A stretch of 44,140 bases of DNA from an uncultured Methanobrevibacter sp. (GCF_946404245.1 NZ_CAMJCX010000011.1:1-44140); one strand, 5' to 3'; numbered from the stretch's first letter, positions 32,233 through 41,803 are shown. Program-made: numbers and translations. Notes: a model not told the origin generated them from the sequence alone.

Positions 32233-33242
32233 TTAACACCTTCAATTCTTTTAATATCCATAATTAACTTATCAAAATCTGACTGGTAGTCTCTGTCCTG
32301 AATGATTTTGAATTTATCATATTCTTCTTTTGCAATTTTTTGCGCATCATCGGATGAAATTTTACCTTTTCCCTCTAAAATTGGTAAAAGATTCAAATTT
32401 ATATAATCATCCAAAACTTTTTTCCAGTCTTTCATAGACATAGGAATTTCATTTAACGCTCTTGACTCTGCAAGAGTTAAAAAACCGTCAACCAATGAAT
32501 TCAAACGTTTTAACTCTTTTTCGTTTAGGTAATTTTTAGAGATTACAACATCACTTAAAATAATTTTACCGTTAGGATTGCTCCAGTTAGTCAATCCCAT
32601 ATTGATTTTTTCACTGTCACTTCTCTCAGCAATTATTTCAGCAGCAGTTTGGCCGCTAACGGCATACAATAATTTGTTTTGAACTGTTGCAAAGAAGTCA
32701 CGAGTAACTTGAGCATCCTTTTTGTAATCAAAGCTGGTGGCGTATATATCTGTGATTTTTTGATTGAATCTTCTCTCAGAGGATCTGATGTCTCTTACCC
32801 TTTCAAGCAGCTGATTGAAATAGTCAACACCAAATCTTGAACCATTTTTTAGAAGTTCATCATCTAAAACAAAACCTTTGATTATTAATTCTTTTAATTG
32901 TTTAGTAGCCCATATCCTGAAGTGTGTTGCATTTTTAGAGTTTACTCTGTAACCAACTGATATAATAGCATCAAGATTGTAAAAATTTGTTTTGTATTTT
33001 TTACCGTCAGAAGCAGTTGTTTCCATTTTGGAAATAACTGAATTTTTTATCAATTCCCCCTCCTCAAAAATATTTTTTAAATGTTTACTAATTGCGGGAA
33101 CGTTTACATCAAACACTTCAGCCATTGTTTTTTGAGTTGCCCAAAATGTTTCTCTTTCATTATCAACAATCACATCCAACGAGACTTCACCTTCATCACC
33201 TACATACAACAAAGTTTTTTGAAATACATTTTCTTCTTGCAT
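32229..33242 (-). CDS. rhuM: RhuM-family protein
   Basis: 337 residues, full-length RhuM. The N-terminus has a winged-helix-like part (TFWATQKTMAEVFDVNVPAI, SKHLKNIFEEGELI), followed by YNLDAIISVGYRVNSKNATH, FRIWATKQLKELIIKGFVLD, the family's most conserved region. The rest is helical. RhuM proteins are widespread in bacteria, often on islands or near restriction and toxin systems, and appear patchily in methanogens, which points to lateral transfer. Biochemical function unknown. It stands alone between DUF357 and an ABC exporter; the 215 bp upstream are A/T-rich with no gene seen. Confidence 0.88.
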   Translation of the reverse strand: MQEENVFQKTLLYVGDEGEVSLDVIVDNERETFWATQKTMAEVFDVNVPAISKHLKNIFEEGELIKNSVISKMETTASDGKKYKTNFYNLDAIISVGYRVNSKNATHFRIWATKQLKELIIKGFVLDDELLKNGSRFGVDYFNQLLERVRDIRSSERRFNQKITDIYATSFDYKKDAQVTRDFFATVQNKLLYAVSGQTAAEIIAERSDSEKINMGLTNWSNPNGKIILSDVVISKNYLNEKELKRLNSLVDGFLTLAESRALNEIPMSMKDWKKVLDDYINLNLLPILEGKGKISSDDAQKIAKEEYDKFKIIQDRDYQSDFDKLIMDIKRIEGVN

Positions 33243-33457
33243 AATTTAACCCCATTTATTCTTTAAAATAATATTAACAATTATAAGATTAAATAAAGAG
33301 TTTAATAAGTTTTTTGTTTGAAATAAAAGCAATTTAATAAAATAAAAACAATTTTATGCAGCGATAACAATATTTCAATATAAAGACAATTTTCAAAAAA
33401 AAATATTATAATTTTAAAAACAAGAATTTTAAAAAAAAATATGAGTAAAATTGAAAT

Positions 33458-34156
33458 CTAAACGTCAATTTTACTGTTTATCAGTGAGTCATCACCGGCA
33501 GATATAATCTCCCCATCCAAAACTTCGATAACTCTGTCTGCAAGTTTGGCTACATCCATATCATGAGTTACAATAATCAATGTTACATTTTTATCTTCGT
33601 GCAAATCGATTAGTTGCTTAAGGATTTTGCTACTTGTCTTTGAATCTAGTGATCCTGTTGGTTCATCTGCCAATATTATTGATGGGTTGTTTGCAAGTGC
33701 ACGGGCGATTGCCACCCTTTGACGTTCACCGCCTGACAACTTGTTTGGCATGATGTCCGCCTTGTCCTTAAGACCAACATCATCCAACAGTTTCAATGCA
33801 TTTGCCCTCATCTCTTTTGAAGACAATTTCCGAGTAAACATTGGAATCTCAATGTTTTCAACAACAGAAATATTTGGAATCAAATTATGCAACTGGAAAA
33901 TAAATCCAATCTTTTCAGCCCTAAATTCATTCAATTTTTTAGAAGTTGTCAAGTCATGGCCCGCAACGTTGATGATTCCTGAGTCCGGAACATCCAATGC
34001 CCCAAGCATGTTCAACAGGGTGGATTTTCCGGAACCTGACGGACCGATGATTGATACGAATTCACCGTCCTTTATTGTGAGGTCAACACCGTTCAATGCC
34101 TTAATGTTTCCATTCTCATAGCTTTTGTAAACGTTTTTCATCTCTACCGCATTCAT
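33458..34156 (-). CDS. ABC transporter ATPase, MacB/LolD type
   Basis: 232 residues. Walker A GPSGSGKST, Q-loop FIFQLHNLIPNISVVENIEI, signature LSGGERQRVAIARALANNP, Walker B IILADEPTGSLD and switch THDMD. The N-terminal VYKSYENGNIKALNGVDLTI and the LHNLIP segment are typical of MacB/LolD-like ATPases that act as mechanotransmitters or lipoprotein and peptide exporters. The start follows AGGTGATATT. It lies 9 nt downstream of the permease gene in the same direction. Substrate not evident. Confidence 0.92.
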   Translation of the reverse strand: MNAVEMKNVYKSYENGNIKALNGVDLTIKDGEFVSIIGPSGSGKSTLLNMLGALDVPDSGIINVAGHDLTTSKKLNEFRAEKIGFIFQLHNLIPNISVVENIEIPMFTRKLSSKEMRANALKLLDDVGLKDKADIMPNKLSGGERQRVAIARALANNPSIILADEPTGSLDSKTSSKILKQLIDLHEDKNVTLIIVTHDMDVAKLADRVIEVLDGEIISAGDDSLINSKIDV

Positions 34157-34165
34157 AATATCACC

Positions 34166-35275
34166 TCACTCATACCTCAATGCCTCTGTAGGAGGAAGTT
34201 TCATCGCCTTGATTGCAGGATAGATTCCTCCGATAATTCCAACCACAATAGCAATGGCAAATGCCTGAATGAATATTTTTGGAGTGAACAGCGGCTCGAT
34301 TCCCATTTGAGGACCCAGAAATGTGCATGCCAAAAATCCTATCAGTGATCCGATTATTGCAGATACTATTGTAATCACAAGTGATTCACCGACAATCATT
34401 GTCAATATTTTTCTGTTTGACCATCCGACTGCCTTTAAAACCCCAATTTCACGAGTTCTCTCAAATACGGACATCAGCATTGTGTTAATGATTCCAAGAC
34501 CACCAACAATAATCGCCAACAGGGAAATCGCCCATGTTGAAGCCTGAAGCATGTTCAGCATGTCTGCCATCTGGGACATTTCCATTACAGATGTTATTGT
34601 TGTAATGTTGTCACCGTATTTCGCATCAATGCTGTCGGCAACAGTCTGAGGATCGGCACCCTTTTCAACCTTAACATATATGTTTGAGATTGAATCCTCA
34701 TCATCCATCAGGTCTCCGACCCTCGAAATTGATGTGAATACTCCGCCAGCCATGTTTGAGTCTCCGGTTTCATAGATTCCGACAACTTCAAAGTCTTCAC
34801 CGTCTATTTCAATGTTATCTCCAACGGAATAATTGTTTTCATCGGCATAAATCTCACCCAGAATAGCTTCAGACGCATTATCCTCAAAGATTCTGCCTTC
34901 TTTCATTGATATATCTGCCAATGTTGTGCCGTTAGGGTCAATTCCGATCAGCGTATTCATATAGTCATCGCCAACCGAAGTCAGGACAACGTAAATCGGA
35001 TATGCCTCCTCAACACCGGAAACATTAGCTATCTTATCAGTCCAATTTGCATCGATGGTGTTGGTTCCATATGCGGAGTCTCCAGTTTCCTTTCCGGAAA
35101 TCTGAAAGTCAGCCCCTCCAGCATGAATAGTGTCTTCAAACGTGTTAACCAACCCGTCAGTGATTCCACCAAGAGCAACAATGACAATGATTCCAATTGC
35201 AATTCCAACAATGGATAATATTGCACTGGTTTTCCTCCTGAATGGATTTTTAAGAATGAATTTCAAAAATGACAT
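34166..35275 (-). CDS. ABC transporter permease, MacB/FtsX type
   Basis: 369 residues from ATG 35275; the open frame extends 27 codons further but would include the promoter. Topology is MacB-like: one helix near residues 15-40 (SIVGIAIGIIVIVALGG), a large extracytoplasmic domain of about 200 residues, then three C-terminal helices with the conserved ERTREIGVLKAVGWSNRKIL in the cytoplasmic link. PTEALRYE at the end is a family hallmark. It pairs with the ATPase downstream and is divergent from the DUF3781 gene. Confidence 0.9.
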   Translation of the reverse strand: MSFLKFILKNPFRRKTSAILSIVGIAIGIIVIVALGGITDGLVNTFEDTIHAGGADFQISGKETGDSAYGTNTIDANWTDKIANVSGVEEAYPIYVVLTSVGDDYMNTLIGIDPNGTTLADISMKEGRIFEDNASEAILGEIYADENNYSVGDNIEIDGEDFEVVGIYETGDSNMAGGVFTSISRVGDLMDDEDSISNIYVKVEKGADPQTVADSIDAKYGDNITTITSVMEMSQMADMLNMLQASTWAISLLAIIVGGLGIINTMLMSVFERTREIGVLKAVGWSNRKILTMIVGESLVITIVSAIIGSLIGFLACTFLGPQMGIEPLFTPKIFIQAFAIAIVVGIIGGIYPAIKAMKLPPTEALRYE

Positions 35276-35293
35276 AATACTAAATAGGCAAGT

Positions 35294-35304
35294 AATATAT
35301 AAAT
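35294..35304 (-). promoter_or_regulatory. TATA box of the MacB-like operon
   Basis: On the minus strand ATTTATATATT is centred about 24 nt ahead of ATG 35275, so the message is probably leaderless; no ribosome-binding site is present before this ATG. Confidence 0.5.
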
Positions 35305-35348
35305 AACTAATCATACATTCAATTAAAATACAAAAATAAGGTGTTGAA

Positions 35349-35588
35349 ATGCACAAGGAAGTTCTGATTGAAAATATCGATAAAATACATACAACCGAAA
35401 TGGGCGTTGGAAGGATACAAAGGAATCTGGGAATCAGTGAAGAACCGGTAAGCTACTGCATTTCCAAATTAAAACAGGAAAATTCAACAGTGACAAAAGA
35501 AGGTAAAAATTACTATGTTGAAGTTGATGACTGCAGAATAACAATCAATTCAAGCAGCTTTACAATAATAACCGCACACAAAATCTAA
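35349..35588 (+). CDS. DUF3781 protein
   Basis: 79 residues. The whole sequence fits DUF3781: IENIDKIHTTEMGVGRIQRN and NLGISEEPVSYCISKL, then a strand-rich end EGKNYYVEVDDCRITINSSS and FTIITAHK. The family is found in Firmicutes and in gut methanogens; its function is unknown. The N-terminal half looks like a small helix-turn-helix-like bundle. It starts after AAGGTGTTGAA and is divergent from the ABC permease with 73 bp between them. A terminator-like hairpin follows. Confidence 0.85.
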   Translation: MHKEVLIENIDKIHTTEMGVGRIQRNLGISEEPVSYCISKLKQENSTVTKEGKNYYVEVDDCRITINSSSFTIITAHKI

Positions 35589-35609
35589 TTTTAAAAAAAA
35601 GTAAAAAGA

Positions 35610-35627
35610 AGAGATTGATTAATCTCT
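35610..35627. terminator. Hairpin between DUF3781 and fbp
   Basis: AGAGATT, loop GATT, AATCTCT, between two converging genes, with T-rich flanks on one side and A-rich flanks on the other. It could stop transcription from both sides. Confidence 0.45.
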
Positions 35628-35633
35628 TTAAAT

Positions 35634-36731
35634 TTAATCATCCATATCTTCGAATCTGGATTCTAATTTTTCCATTACACCAGGTAAGGAAGTGTATTCC
35701 ATTTCTTCAGCAGGTAATCTGTGAGGTTCGAATGGACCGTGTCTTCTGATGTAAGTTGCGATTTTAGCAGCTTGTTCACGGGTAGGGTCGAATGCAGGAT
35801 CGTCGAATAAGTCGACTGGTCCGATCAATTCACCGTTAGCTACTTGGAAACCTAATCCTACTACTCTAGGTGGTCCGTCGAATCTGATTGGGTTTGCTTC
35901 TGCTTCTGAAACAGGCATCATTGGACCATTGTGGGATCCTCTCATCCATCCACTTACCATGTGTGGGAATGCAAATGGATCTACACATTCACCGTTAGCA
36001 GGGAAACCAGATTGTGCTCTTACGATACATACTGGGTCGTCTTTACCAACGTATTCTCCAGCCATTAAGTTTAATCTTTCGGTACTTATTGCAGCTGCGA
36101 TTTCACCGTTTTTCTTCCATACTCTTTTGATAACGTATCTTCCAGTGGAACCGATTAATGCGAGTAAGTCGTACATTTCTTCAGGACAGTTTAAGATAAC
36201 TTTTCTGTGTTCGATTACATCGAATACTTCAAATTTGAATCCATCGTGTAATGATGGGTCGATAACAAGACCTGCAGTGTTGAATGGGTCTGCAAACATT
36301 CTGAATACTGGTAAGTTGAATGCACCAGGTTCAGTTTTGTCACAGCAGAATACTAAAACAGGGTCAGATGGTCTTTCTTCAAATTCCATTTCTGCTACAC
36401 CAGGACCCATACCTTTGATGTTTCCAGAGAATGTATCAGATAATAAGTCTTGACCTGCACCGTATAATTTTAATTCACGTGCTCTTTCAGTAGCTTTCAT
36501 GAATGCATCATATGCAGTTTTGTGAACTTCTTCGTTTTCTACACCTTTGTCGTGAGTCATGATTAAGTCTATGTCGTCTCCACAACGGGAAACATAGTAA
36601 TCTTTAATGATACCTGCTTCTAAAGCATCTGCTAAGACTTCATCACAAATCTCCATTAAATCAGGGTGTGCTACACAGTGTCCAGACACACTTCCGATAT
36701 CAGCTTTAATTACACTAACAGTAGTTTTCAT
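35634..36731 (-). CDS. fbp: Fructose-1,6-bisphosphate aldolase/phosphatase (class V)
   Basis: 365 residues, the usual length. Begins MKTTVSVIKADIGSVSGHCV, with the conserved Asp and His of the metal site, and continues RCGDDIDLIMTHDKGVENEE, the FDPTREQAAKIATYIRRHGP segment and LPAEEMEYTSLPGVMEKLE. This bifunctional archaeal enzyme makes fructose 6-phosphate from triose phosphates and makes the pathway run toward sugar synthesis. GGTATTAAA precedes the start. Codon choice is noticeably biased to a few codons, as in the ribosomal genes, which suggests high expression. Confidence 0.96.
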   Translation of the reverse strand: MKTTVSVIKADIGSVSGHCVAHPDLMEICDEVLADALEAGIIKDYYVSRCGDDIDLIMTHDKGVENEEVHKTAYDAFMKATERARELKLYGAGQDLLSDTFSGNIKGMGPGVAEMEFEERPSDPVLVFCCDKTEPGAFNLPVFRMFADPFNTAGLVIDPSLHDGFKFEVFDVIEHRKVILNCPEEMYDLLALIGSTGRYVIKRVWKKNGEIAAAISTERLNLMAGEYVGKDDPVCIVRAQSGFPANGECVDPFAFPHMVSGWMRGSHNGPMMPVSEAEANPIRFDGPPRVVGLGFQVANGELIGPVDLFDDPAFDPTREQAAKIATYIRRHGPFEPHRLPAEEMEYTSLPGVMEKLESRFEDMDD

Positions 36732-36919
36732 TTTAATACCTCGAAATAGTAAATTATTTATTTACTAGACATTTATTATTTTTGATTGGAATAGTATTTA
36801 ATTATTGTTATTAAAATAGCTTAAACTAAAAAAATAAGGTTACTTATAAAAAAATTCTCCCAATTAATTTTTATCCACCATGAAATTTGAAATTGTGAAC
36901 GGACAGAAAAACTGGCACT

Positions 36920-37213
36920 TCAAAGTTCAAAATTAAAGCTTACGGCTGTAAATTTCATACCGCTGTCCCTAATTTTTTTAGATTTTATTTCAACATTTCC
37001 GTATTGCTTCAAGAAAGTATTAATCTCACCGGATACCGCATGGTAATTTTTTCTGTCATAAACTCTGTAATTTCCCATGAATTTAACAGAATCCGCTTTA
37101 TTTAAAACATTGACCTGGTCCAATCTAAATGATTCATTGTTTTTCTCTAAAACAGAGTTTATTTTGGCTACAATTTCCTCTTTAATTTTTGCTTTTTCTT
37201 CATCACTAATCAT
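36920..37213 (-). CDS. Small hypothetical protein
   Basis: 97 residues. The first half is helical and charged (EEKAKIKEEIVAKINSVLEK), and the second half alternates hydrophobic and charged residues (KFMGNYRVYDRKNYHAVSGE, then a Lys-rich strand and FTAVSFNFEL). No signal peptide, membrane helix or cysteine is present. The start at ATG 37213 has GTGATTTT upstream. It lies between fbp and thiI, all on the minus strand, but with a thiI terminator in between it is probably transcribed alone. Family not recognised. Confidence 0.6.
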   Translation of the reverse strand: MISDEEKAKIKEEIVAKINSVLEKNNESFRLDQVNVLNKADSVKFMGNYRVYDRKNYHAVSGEINTFLKQYGNVEIKSKKIRDSGMKFTAVSFNFEL

Positions 37214-37259
37214 AAAATCACTCTCTCGTTACCATTCTTGTTTTAAAAAAAAAATAATC

Positions 37260-37278
37260 AAATGGGAAAATCCCATTT
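37260..37278 (-). terminator. Terminator of thiI
   Basis: AAATGGGA, 3 nt, TCCCATTT, overlapping the thiI stop codon; on the minus strand it is followed by GATTATTTTTTTTTT. Confidence 0.65.
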
Positions 37279-38428
37279 AAACTTTACGAATATTTTCAAA
37301 AGCCTTTTGAATAGCTTCCTCCTGATTCATATTTTCACATGCCTGTTTTACACGTTCCAAATCAGCACGGGTTTCAGGATATTTAGGAACAGCGCTGCAT
37401 CCTCCATCATCTATTTTAGATATTTCAAATGTTCCAATATCTTTTGCAATGGCGGTGATTTCCTCCTTATCCAAACCAATCAGCGGAGATAATATAGGCA
37501 TTTCAACGCCGTATCTTGTTGCCAAGATGTTTGACAGGGTTTGTGAAGCCACCTGTCCGACACTGCTTCCGTCAACAATTGCATCCGCCCCTAATTTACG
37601 GGCCAATTTCTCAGCTATATGATACATTCCTGATTTGCATAACACACAGGTCATTTTCTCAGGTGCTTTCTCTTTTGCAGTTTGCAGATATTCCCCATAG
37701 TCCACAACACGTTTTTGAATAGGAACTCCCTGAGCATAAATATTAAGCTGATCAACCAGCTGATTGAAAAGCTCCAATGCCTTTGGAGTGGTAAACGGAT
37801 CATTGTTGCAGTTTAATGCTACAACTTCACAGCCTCTTTTCATCATCAGGTATGTTGCAACAGGAGAATCTATGCCGCTTGATAAAAGCACAACAACTTT
37901 TCCCTGTGTTCCTAACGGAAGACCGCCCGGACCTTTGATTTTTTCATGAAATATGTAAGTGTCATTATCCCTTATTTCAACAAATATTGTCAAGTCAGGA
38001 TTTGTCAAATCGACCGGAGCCATTATTTTATTTCTAACAACACCCCCACAGTGAGCAGCCATTTCCTGAGAAGTAAAGTCATGTGTTCCTACACGCCTGC
38101 ATTTAATTGCAAACTTTGTATTTTCATCCAGGACACCCTCTTCAATCAGGTCTTCCACATAACTTCCCAAAGTTTCATCAATTTCTTCATAGGTCGTATG
38201 TGTTGAAGTGGCCGGAGAATATGAAACAACTCCAAATACACGGTTTAACTTTTCCACACCGTCTTCAAAATCTTCAGGGTGAATATAAATCCTTCCCTGA
38301 TTTCGTTCTACATCGCATTCAAAAGTAGCCTTAATATTTTTAACTAGCTTTCTTTCAAAACGTGACCTTATTTTAGGACTTTTAAGCCCTATTTCACCAT
38401 ATCTGGCAATAATTAAATCATAATTCAT
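37277..38428 (-). CDS. thiI: ThiI, tRNA 4-thiouridine synthetase
   Basis: 383 residues: ferredoxin-like domain with YGEIGLKSPKIRSRFERKLV, THUMP domain (FAIKCRRVGTHDFTSQEMAA) and PP-loop domain with VVVLLSSGIDSPVATYLMMK. It adenylates U8 of tRNA for sulfur transfer. The C-terminal rhodanese domain of bacterial ThiI is absent, as usual in methanogens, which take sulfur from other carriers. Cysteine pairs in MTCVLCKSG and the GGCSAVPKYP near the end may take part. It stands downstream of alaS. Confidence 0.93.
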   Translation of the reverse strand: MNYDLIIARYGEIGLKSPKIRSRFERKLVKNIKATFECDVERNQGRIYIHPEDFEDGVEKLNRVFGVVSYSPATSTHTTYEEIDETLGSYVEDLIEEGVLDENTKFAIKCRRVGTHDFTSQEMAAHCGGVVRNKIMAPVDLTNPDLTIFVEIRDNDTYIFHEKIKGPGGLPLGTQGKVVVLLSSGIDSPVATYLMMKRGCEVVALNCNNDPFTTPKALELFNQLVDQLNIYAQGVPIQKRVVDYGEYLQTAKEKAPEKMTCVLCKSGMYHIAEKLARKLGADAIVDGSSVGQVASQTLSNILATRYGVEMPILSPLIGLDKEEITAIAKDIGTFEISKIDDGGCSAVPKYPETRADLERVKQACENMNQEEAIQKAFENIRKV

Positions 38429-38556
38429 TTAAACATCTCTCTAAATTTTAGTACACGCTGAAAAAAATAGTAATCCCTTCTATACTAGTTTTTAAATATA
38501 ACAGCAAGTATAATTTTAAAAATAATATGTAATAAAAGTTTTGTAAAAAAAGAAAA

Positions 38557-38575
38557 AAGGATAATTAATATCCTT
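38557..38575 (-). terminator. Terminator of alaS
   Basis: AAGGATA, 5 nt, TATCCTT overlapping the alaS stop; on the minus strand a T-rich stretch (TTTTTTCTTTTTTT) follows. Confidence 0.6.
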
Positions 38576-41273
38576 AAATTAAATCAACAGCTGTCTGGAT
38601 AGCTTCATCCATCTTGTCAGTGTTTTTACCTGCACCCTGTGCTAAAGTCAGACGGCCACCTCCGCCACCGCCGAGCACTCCTGCTGCAGTTTTGATGATT
38701 TCATTGATTTTTACTCCGCTGTCAATTGCATTCTGTGAAGCGGCACCAACGATTTTACCATCACTGTTTCCCATAATGACCACATCAGCCTTACCGTTGT
38801 CGGTAAAGTCAGTAGCCATCTTTTGAAGCTCCTTGAAGTCTGCTTCAATCAGTTGGTGAACGACTTTCAGACCGTTGATTTCATCATATTCATCAGCCAA
38901 TGAGTTCATTTTAAGTGATGCGATTTCAGATTTCAAACGGTCAATTTCATTTTTCTGTGCTTTCCATTCTGAGAAGAATCTGTCACAGGTTTTTGGCAAT
39001 TGATCGTTTTCAACTTTGAATATGGATGAACTTTCACGCAATATTTCACCGTCGTGCTGCATTGAATCGATTGCAGCAAGCCCTGCTGAAAAGTCAATCC
39101 TTTCCACACCGTCTTGAACCCTTTCGGTTTTGTTGATTTTGATTGGTCCTACAACTCCAGTTCTTAGAACGTGTGTACCTGCACAAGCCTGTACGTCAAC
39201 TCCAGGGATTTTAACTACACGAATCATTTTGCCCGGAACAATACCTCCTTGGTAAAGGACAAATCCGTATAATTCCTGCGCTTCATCCCTTGTGTGGAAC
39301 TGAATGTCAAGGTCAATGTTAGCCATTACATATTCGTTGGCCAATTTTTCAATTTCATTGAGCTCTTCCTGTGTGATACGTTTATAATGAGACAAGTCAA
39401 TACGTGCACGGGTCAGACCGTTTTGTGATCCCGCCTGCCAGATGTGCTGGCCCAATACTTTTCTTGCTGCAGCAATCACGAGGTGAGTTCCTGTGTGGTG
39501 ACGTGCAAGGGTTATCCTTCTTGTCCAGTCAAGTTCACCAGTGACTTTTTTACCGACAACATCATCTGAAACATCTCCATCCACATGGTGCAATACAACA
39601 TTGTCAATCTTTTCGGCATGTTTCATGTTAATGTCATTTCCGTCAATGGAAATAGTACCAATATCTGAAGGCTGACCTCCTCCTTCAGGATAAAATACTG
39701 TTTTGTCAAAGATTAAGCATTTGTCCCCATCTTTTTCGACTAAACCTAAAACTTCAGCTTCAAATTCTTTTTGGTAGAAATCTTTGTAGAACAGTAAGTC
39801 AGTTTCAGGGAAGTCTACTTTGAATGTGGATTTTTTGTTTGAAGTATCCTTTTCGTGAGCTCCTGCAACCTGTGTAAAGAAGTTGTCAGGAACATTTACA
39901 GTAAAACCGTCACCGGCCATTTCAACAACAGTTTCAGGAGGAATTCCGTGAGCATCATATAAATCAATCAACATTTCAAGAGGCATTTCTGATTTGCCTT
40001 CTTTTTTAAGCCTTTTGATTGACCTTTTAACAATGCTTTTTCCTTTTTTGACTGTTGCTGCATATCTTTCCTCTTCCAAGGTGATGATATTCATGATATG
40101 CTCTTCTGAATCTCTGATTTCAGGATAGAATTTGGATAGGAAATCAAGCTGGATTGCCATTACCTCGGCAAGGGACTCCTTCATGTCCAGCTCTTTCATG
40201 AATCTTATGGTTCTTCTTAAAACCAGTCTTGCAAGGTATCCTTCCTTAACGTTTGATGGGATGATGCCGTCAGCAATCATGAATGCCAAACAACGGGTGT
40301 GGTCTGCAATGATGTAAATAGCTTCCATTGGCTCAGCAGCTTTTAAGTATTCTTCCAAACTCAAATTCAAACTGTCAGCCACTTGTTGTCTGAGCTCTTT
40401 TAAATCACCGATGTCCTCAATATCCATCATTCCTGCGATTTGAGCGTTTCTTCCCTGGATATCCTCATTGATTTCAACGCCAGTCAGTTCTTTCAGTTTA
40501 TCAACAACAGGTGCGAAACATGCGTCATAAGCTGTTGGAGTTCCCTGGGAAATCCAAGCGATTCTTTCAAGACCGTAACCTGTATCCACAACTTTGATAG
40601 GAATTTCCTTTTTGGATCCGTCTTCCAATGTTTCATATTGAATGAAAACCAATGTTGCAAGTTCCACTCCTCTGCAGCAGACTTCATAACATGGTCCTTC
40701 ATTACCTCCACCGCTCCACCAGGATTTGATGAAAGTAATCTCTTCAGTGTTAATGCCAATGTGGTCAAAGAATTTGTGGCACAATTCGATTGTGCGGTCT
40801 TCCCAGTAGATGAATTCGTCTTCCTTGTTAATTACAGTGTGTGTTCCCATTGTAAAACATGTCATGTGACGGCCAGTCCTTCCAACGTTATCTACATCGT
40901 TGAGCCTGATTGAAGGCTGTGCCATTTCAATAGGATTTGCCGGAGGCTTTACCAAACCGGATGTAATCCAAGGTTGGAAACAGAATATTGATGCACCAAC
41001 TAAAAATACGTCATCTCTCCATCTTTTAGCCAATACAGGATATCTGTGGACGTGTGTATGTCCTTCACTTTCTAAAAATTCTCTAAAAACTTTCTGGATT
41101 TCATATAAGTTGTATGGTTTATCTGTTGCAGGATTTGCAATAAACTCATACTCGTCACATGGAGCGTCACCACAGGTGTCTCTGTCAACCTGTGAGTAAA
41201 ACTCTTGTCCGCAAGTTTTACAAGTTTGTTTTTTATAACCAAGTTCATCAAAAATTTCTACCATATGAATCAT
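38574..41273 (-). CDS. alaS: Alanyl-tRNA synthetase, archaeal type
   Basis: 899 residues. The archaeal N-terminal extension holds a zinc-ribbon-like CKTCGQEFYS...DTCGDAPC segment absent from bacterial AlaRS. Class II motifs follow in the catalytic domain (YPVLAKRWRDDVFLVGASIF, then GGGNEGPCYEVCCRGVE). The editing domain has the zinc ligands RHHTGTHLV and CAGTHV. The C-Ala region ends with GGGGGGR. ATG 41273 and ATG 41264 (MVEIFDELGY) are both possible starts. It charges tRNA-Ala and clears mischarged Ser and Gly. Confidence 0.95.
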   Translation of the reverse strand: MIHMVEIFDELGYKKQTCKTCGQEFYSQVDRDTCGDAPCDEYEFIANPATDKPYNLYEIQKVFREFLESEGHTHVHRYPVLAKRWRDDVFLVGASIFCFQPWITSGLVKPPANPIEMAQPSIRLNDVDNVGRTGRHMTCFTMGTHTVINKEDEFIYWEDRTIELCHKFFDHIGINTEEITFIKSWWSGGGNEGPCYEVCCRGVELATLVFIQYETLEDGSKKEIPIKVVDTGYGLERIAWISQGTPTAYDACFAPVVDKLKELTGVEINEDIQGRNAQIAGMMDIEDIGDLKELRQQVADSLNLSLEEYLKAAEPMEAIYIIADHTRCLAFMIADGIIPSNVKEGYLARLVLRRTIRFMKELDMKESLAEVMAIQLDFLSKFYPEIRDSEEHIMNIITLEEERYAATVKKGKSIVKRSIKRLKKEGKSEMPLEMLIDLYDAHGIPPETVVEMAGDGFTVNVPDNFFTQVAGAHEKDTSNKKSTFKVDFPETDLLFYKDFYQKEFEAEVLGLVEKDGDKCLIFDKTVFYPEGGGQPSDIGTISIDGNDINMKHAEKIDNVVLHHVDGDVSDDVVGKKVTGELDWTRRITLARHHTGTHLVIAAARKVLGQHIWQAGSQNGLTRARIDLSHYKRITQEELNEIEKLANEYVMANIDLDIQFHTRDEAQELYGFVLYQGGIVPGKMIRVVKIPGVDVQACAGTHVLRTGVVGPIKINKTERVQDGVERIDFSAGLAAIDSMQHDGEILRESSSIFKVENDQLPKTCDRFFSEWKAQKNEIDRLKSEIASLKMNSLADEYDEINGLKVVHQLIEADFKELQKMATDFTDNGKADVVIMGNSDGKIVGAASQNAIDSGVKINEIIKTAAGVLGGGGGGRLTLAQGAGKNTDKMDEAIQTAVDLI

Positions 41274-41429
41274 TTTAAATTATTTATTAGTTTATAGTAT
41301 GATTTTAATTTAATAAATAATTAATGAAAAACATGATGAAAAAACAAGTTTGATAAAAATTTTGTAAAAATAAGCGTTTAAAAATAGTGGATTTTTAATT
41401 TAAAAAAAAGAAATAAAAAAAAGAAAGGT

Positions 41430-41449
41430 GATAGATTTAAAAATCTATC
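41430..41449 (-). terminator. Terminator of the L1-L10-L12 operon
   Basis: GATAGATTT, 2 nt, AAATCTATC overlapping the L12 stop; on the minus strand ACCTTTCTTTTTTTT follows. Confidence 0.65.
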
Positions 41450-41747
41450 CGAAGAGAGCTCCTAATCCAGCCATAGCTTCTTCTTCAGAAGCTTCTTCTT
41501 CTTCCTCTTCTTCTTCCTCTTCTTCTTCAACAGCTTCTGCTACAGGTGCAGCTGCAGGTGCTGCTGCTGCCATAGCGGTAGTTTCCATAGCTTCGTCGAT
41601 GTCAACATCTTCTAAAGCTGCGATTAAAGCTTTGATTCTAGCATCATCAGCTTCAATTCCTGCTGCTTCAATAATACTTTTAACATTTTCTTCGTTAATA
41701 TCTTTTTCTGCACTGTGCAAAATCATTGCCGCATATATATATTCCAT
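41445..41747 (-). CDS. rpl12: Ribosomal protein L12 (archaeal P1)
   Basis: 100 residues, stalk protein of the archaeal/eukaryotic P1/P2 type. [20 protein letters not shown] is the conserved N-terminal dimerisation helix, followed by an Ala-rich hinge, a run of Glu, and the C-terminal tip MAGLGALFG, which recruits translation factors. The tip is almost the same as that of L10 upstream, as expected because both contact the same factors. It is the last gene of the L1-L10-L12 operon, 56 nt after L10, with GGTGATAACATG as start context. Confidence 0.96.
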   Translation of the reverse strand: MEYIYAAMILHSAEKDINEENVKSIIEAAGIEADDARIKALIAALEDVDIDEAMETTAMAAAAPAAAPVAEAVEEEEEEEEEEEEASEEEAMAGLGALFG

Positions 41748-41803
41748 GTTATCACCATTAATTTTTTAAAGTGTTAGTTTTTATAATAATAAAAATTTTA
41801 ATT

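Noticed and set aside
34166-35356. Longer N-terminus of the MacB-like permease (27 extra codons)
   Set aside because: The extension would cover the TATA element at 35294-35304 and the shared region with the divergent DUF3781 start; the shorter form starts with the usual cytoplasmic segment.
36880-36936. 18-codon plus-strand frame (MKFEIVNGQKNWHFKVQN) between fbp and the small hypothetical gene
   Set aside because: It resembles the start of DUF1508/YegP-like proteins, but no continuation in any frame follows, and it overlaps the end of the opposite gene. Possible remnant or chance; too short to call.
41464-41545. Low-complexity GAA/CTT-type repeats at the ends of L12 and L10
   Set aside because: They encode the Glu-rich linkers normal for archaeal stalk proteins; the Ser-rich frames on the other strand are artefacts.
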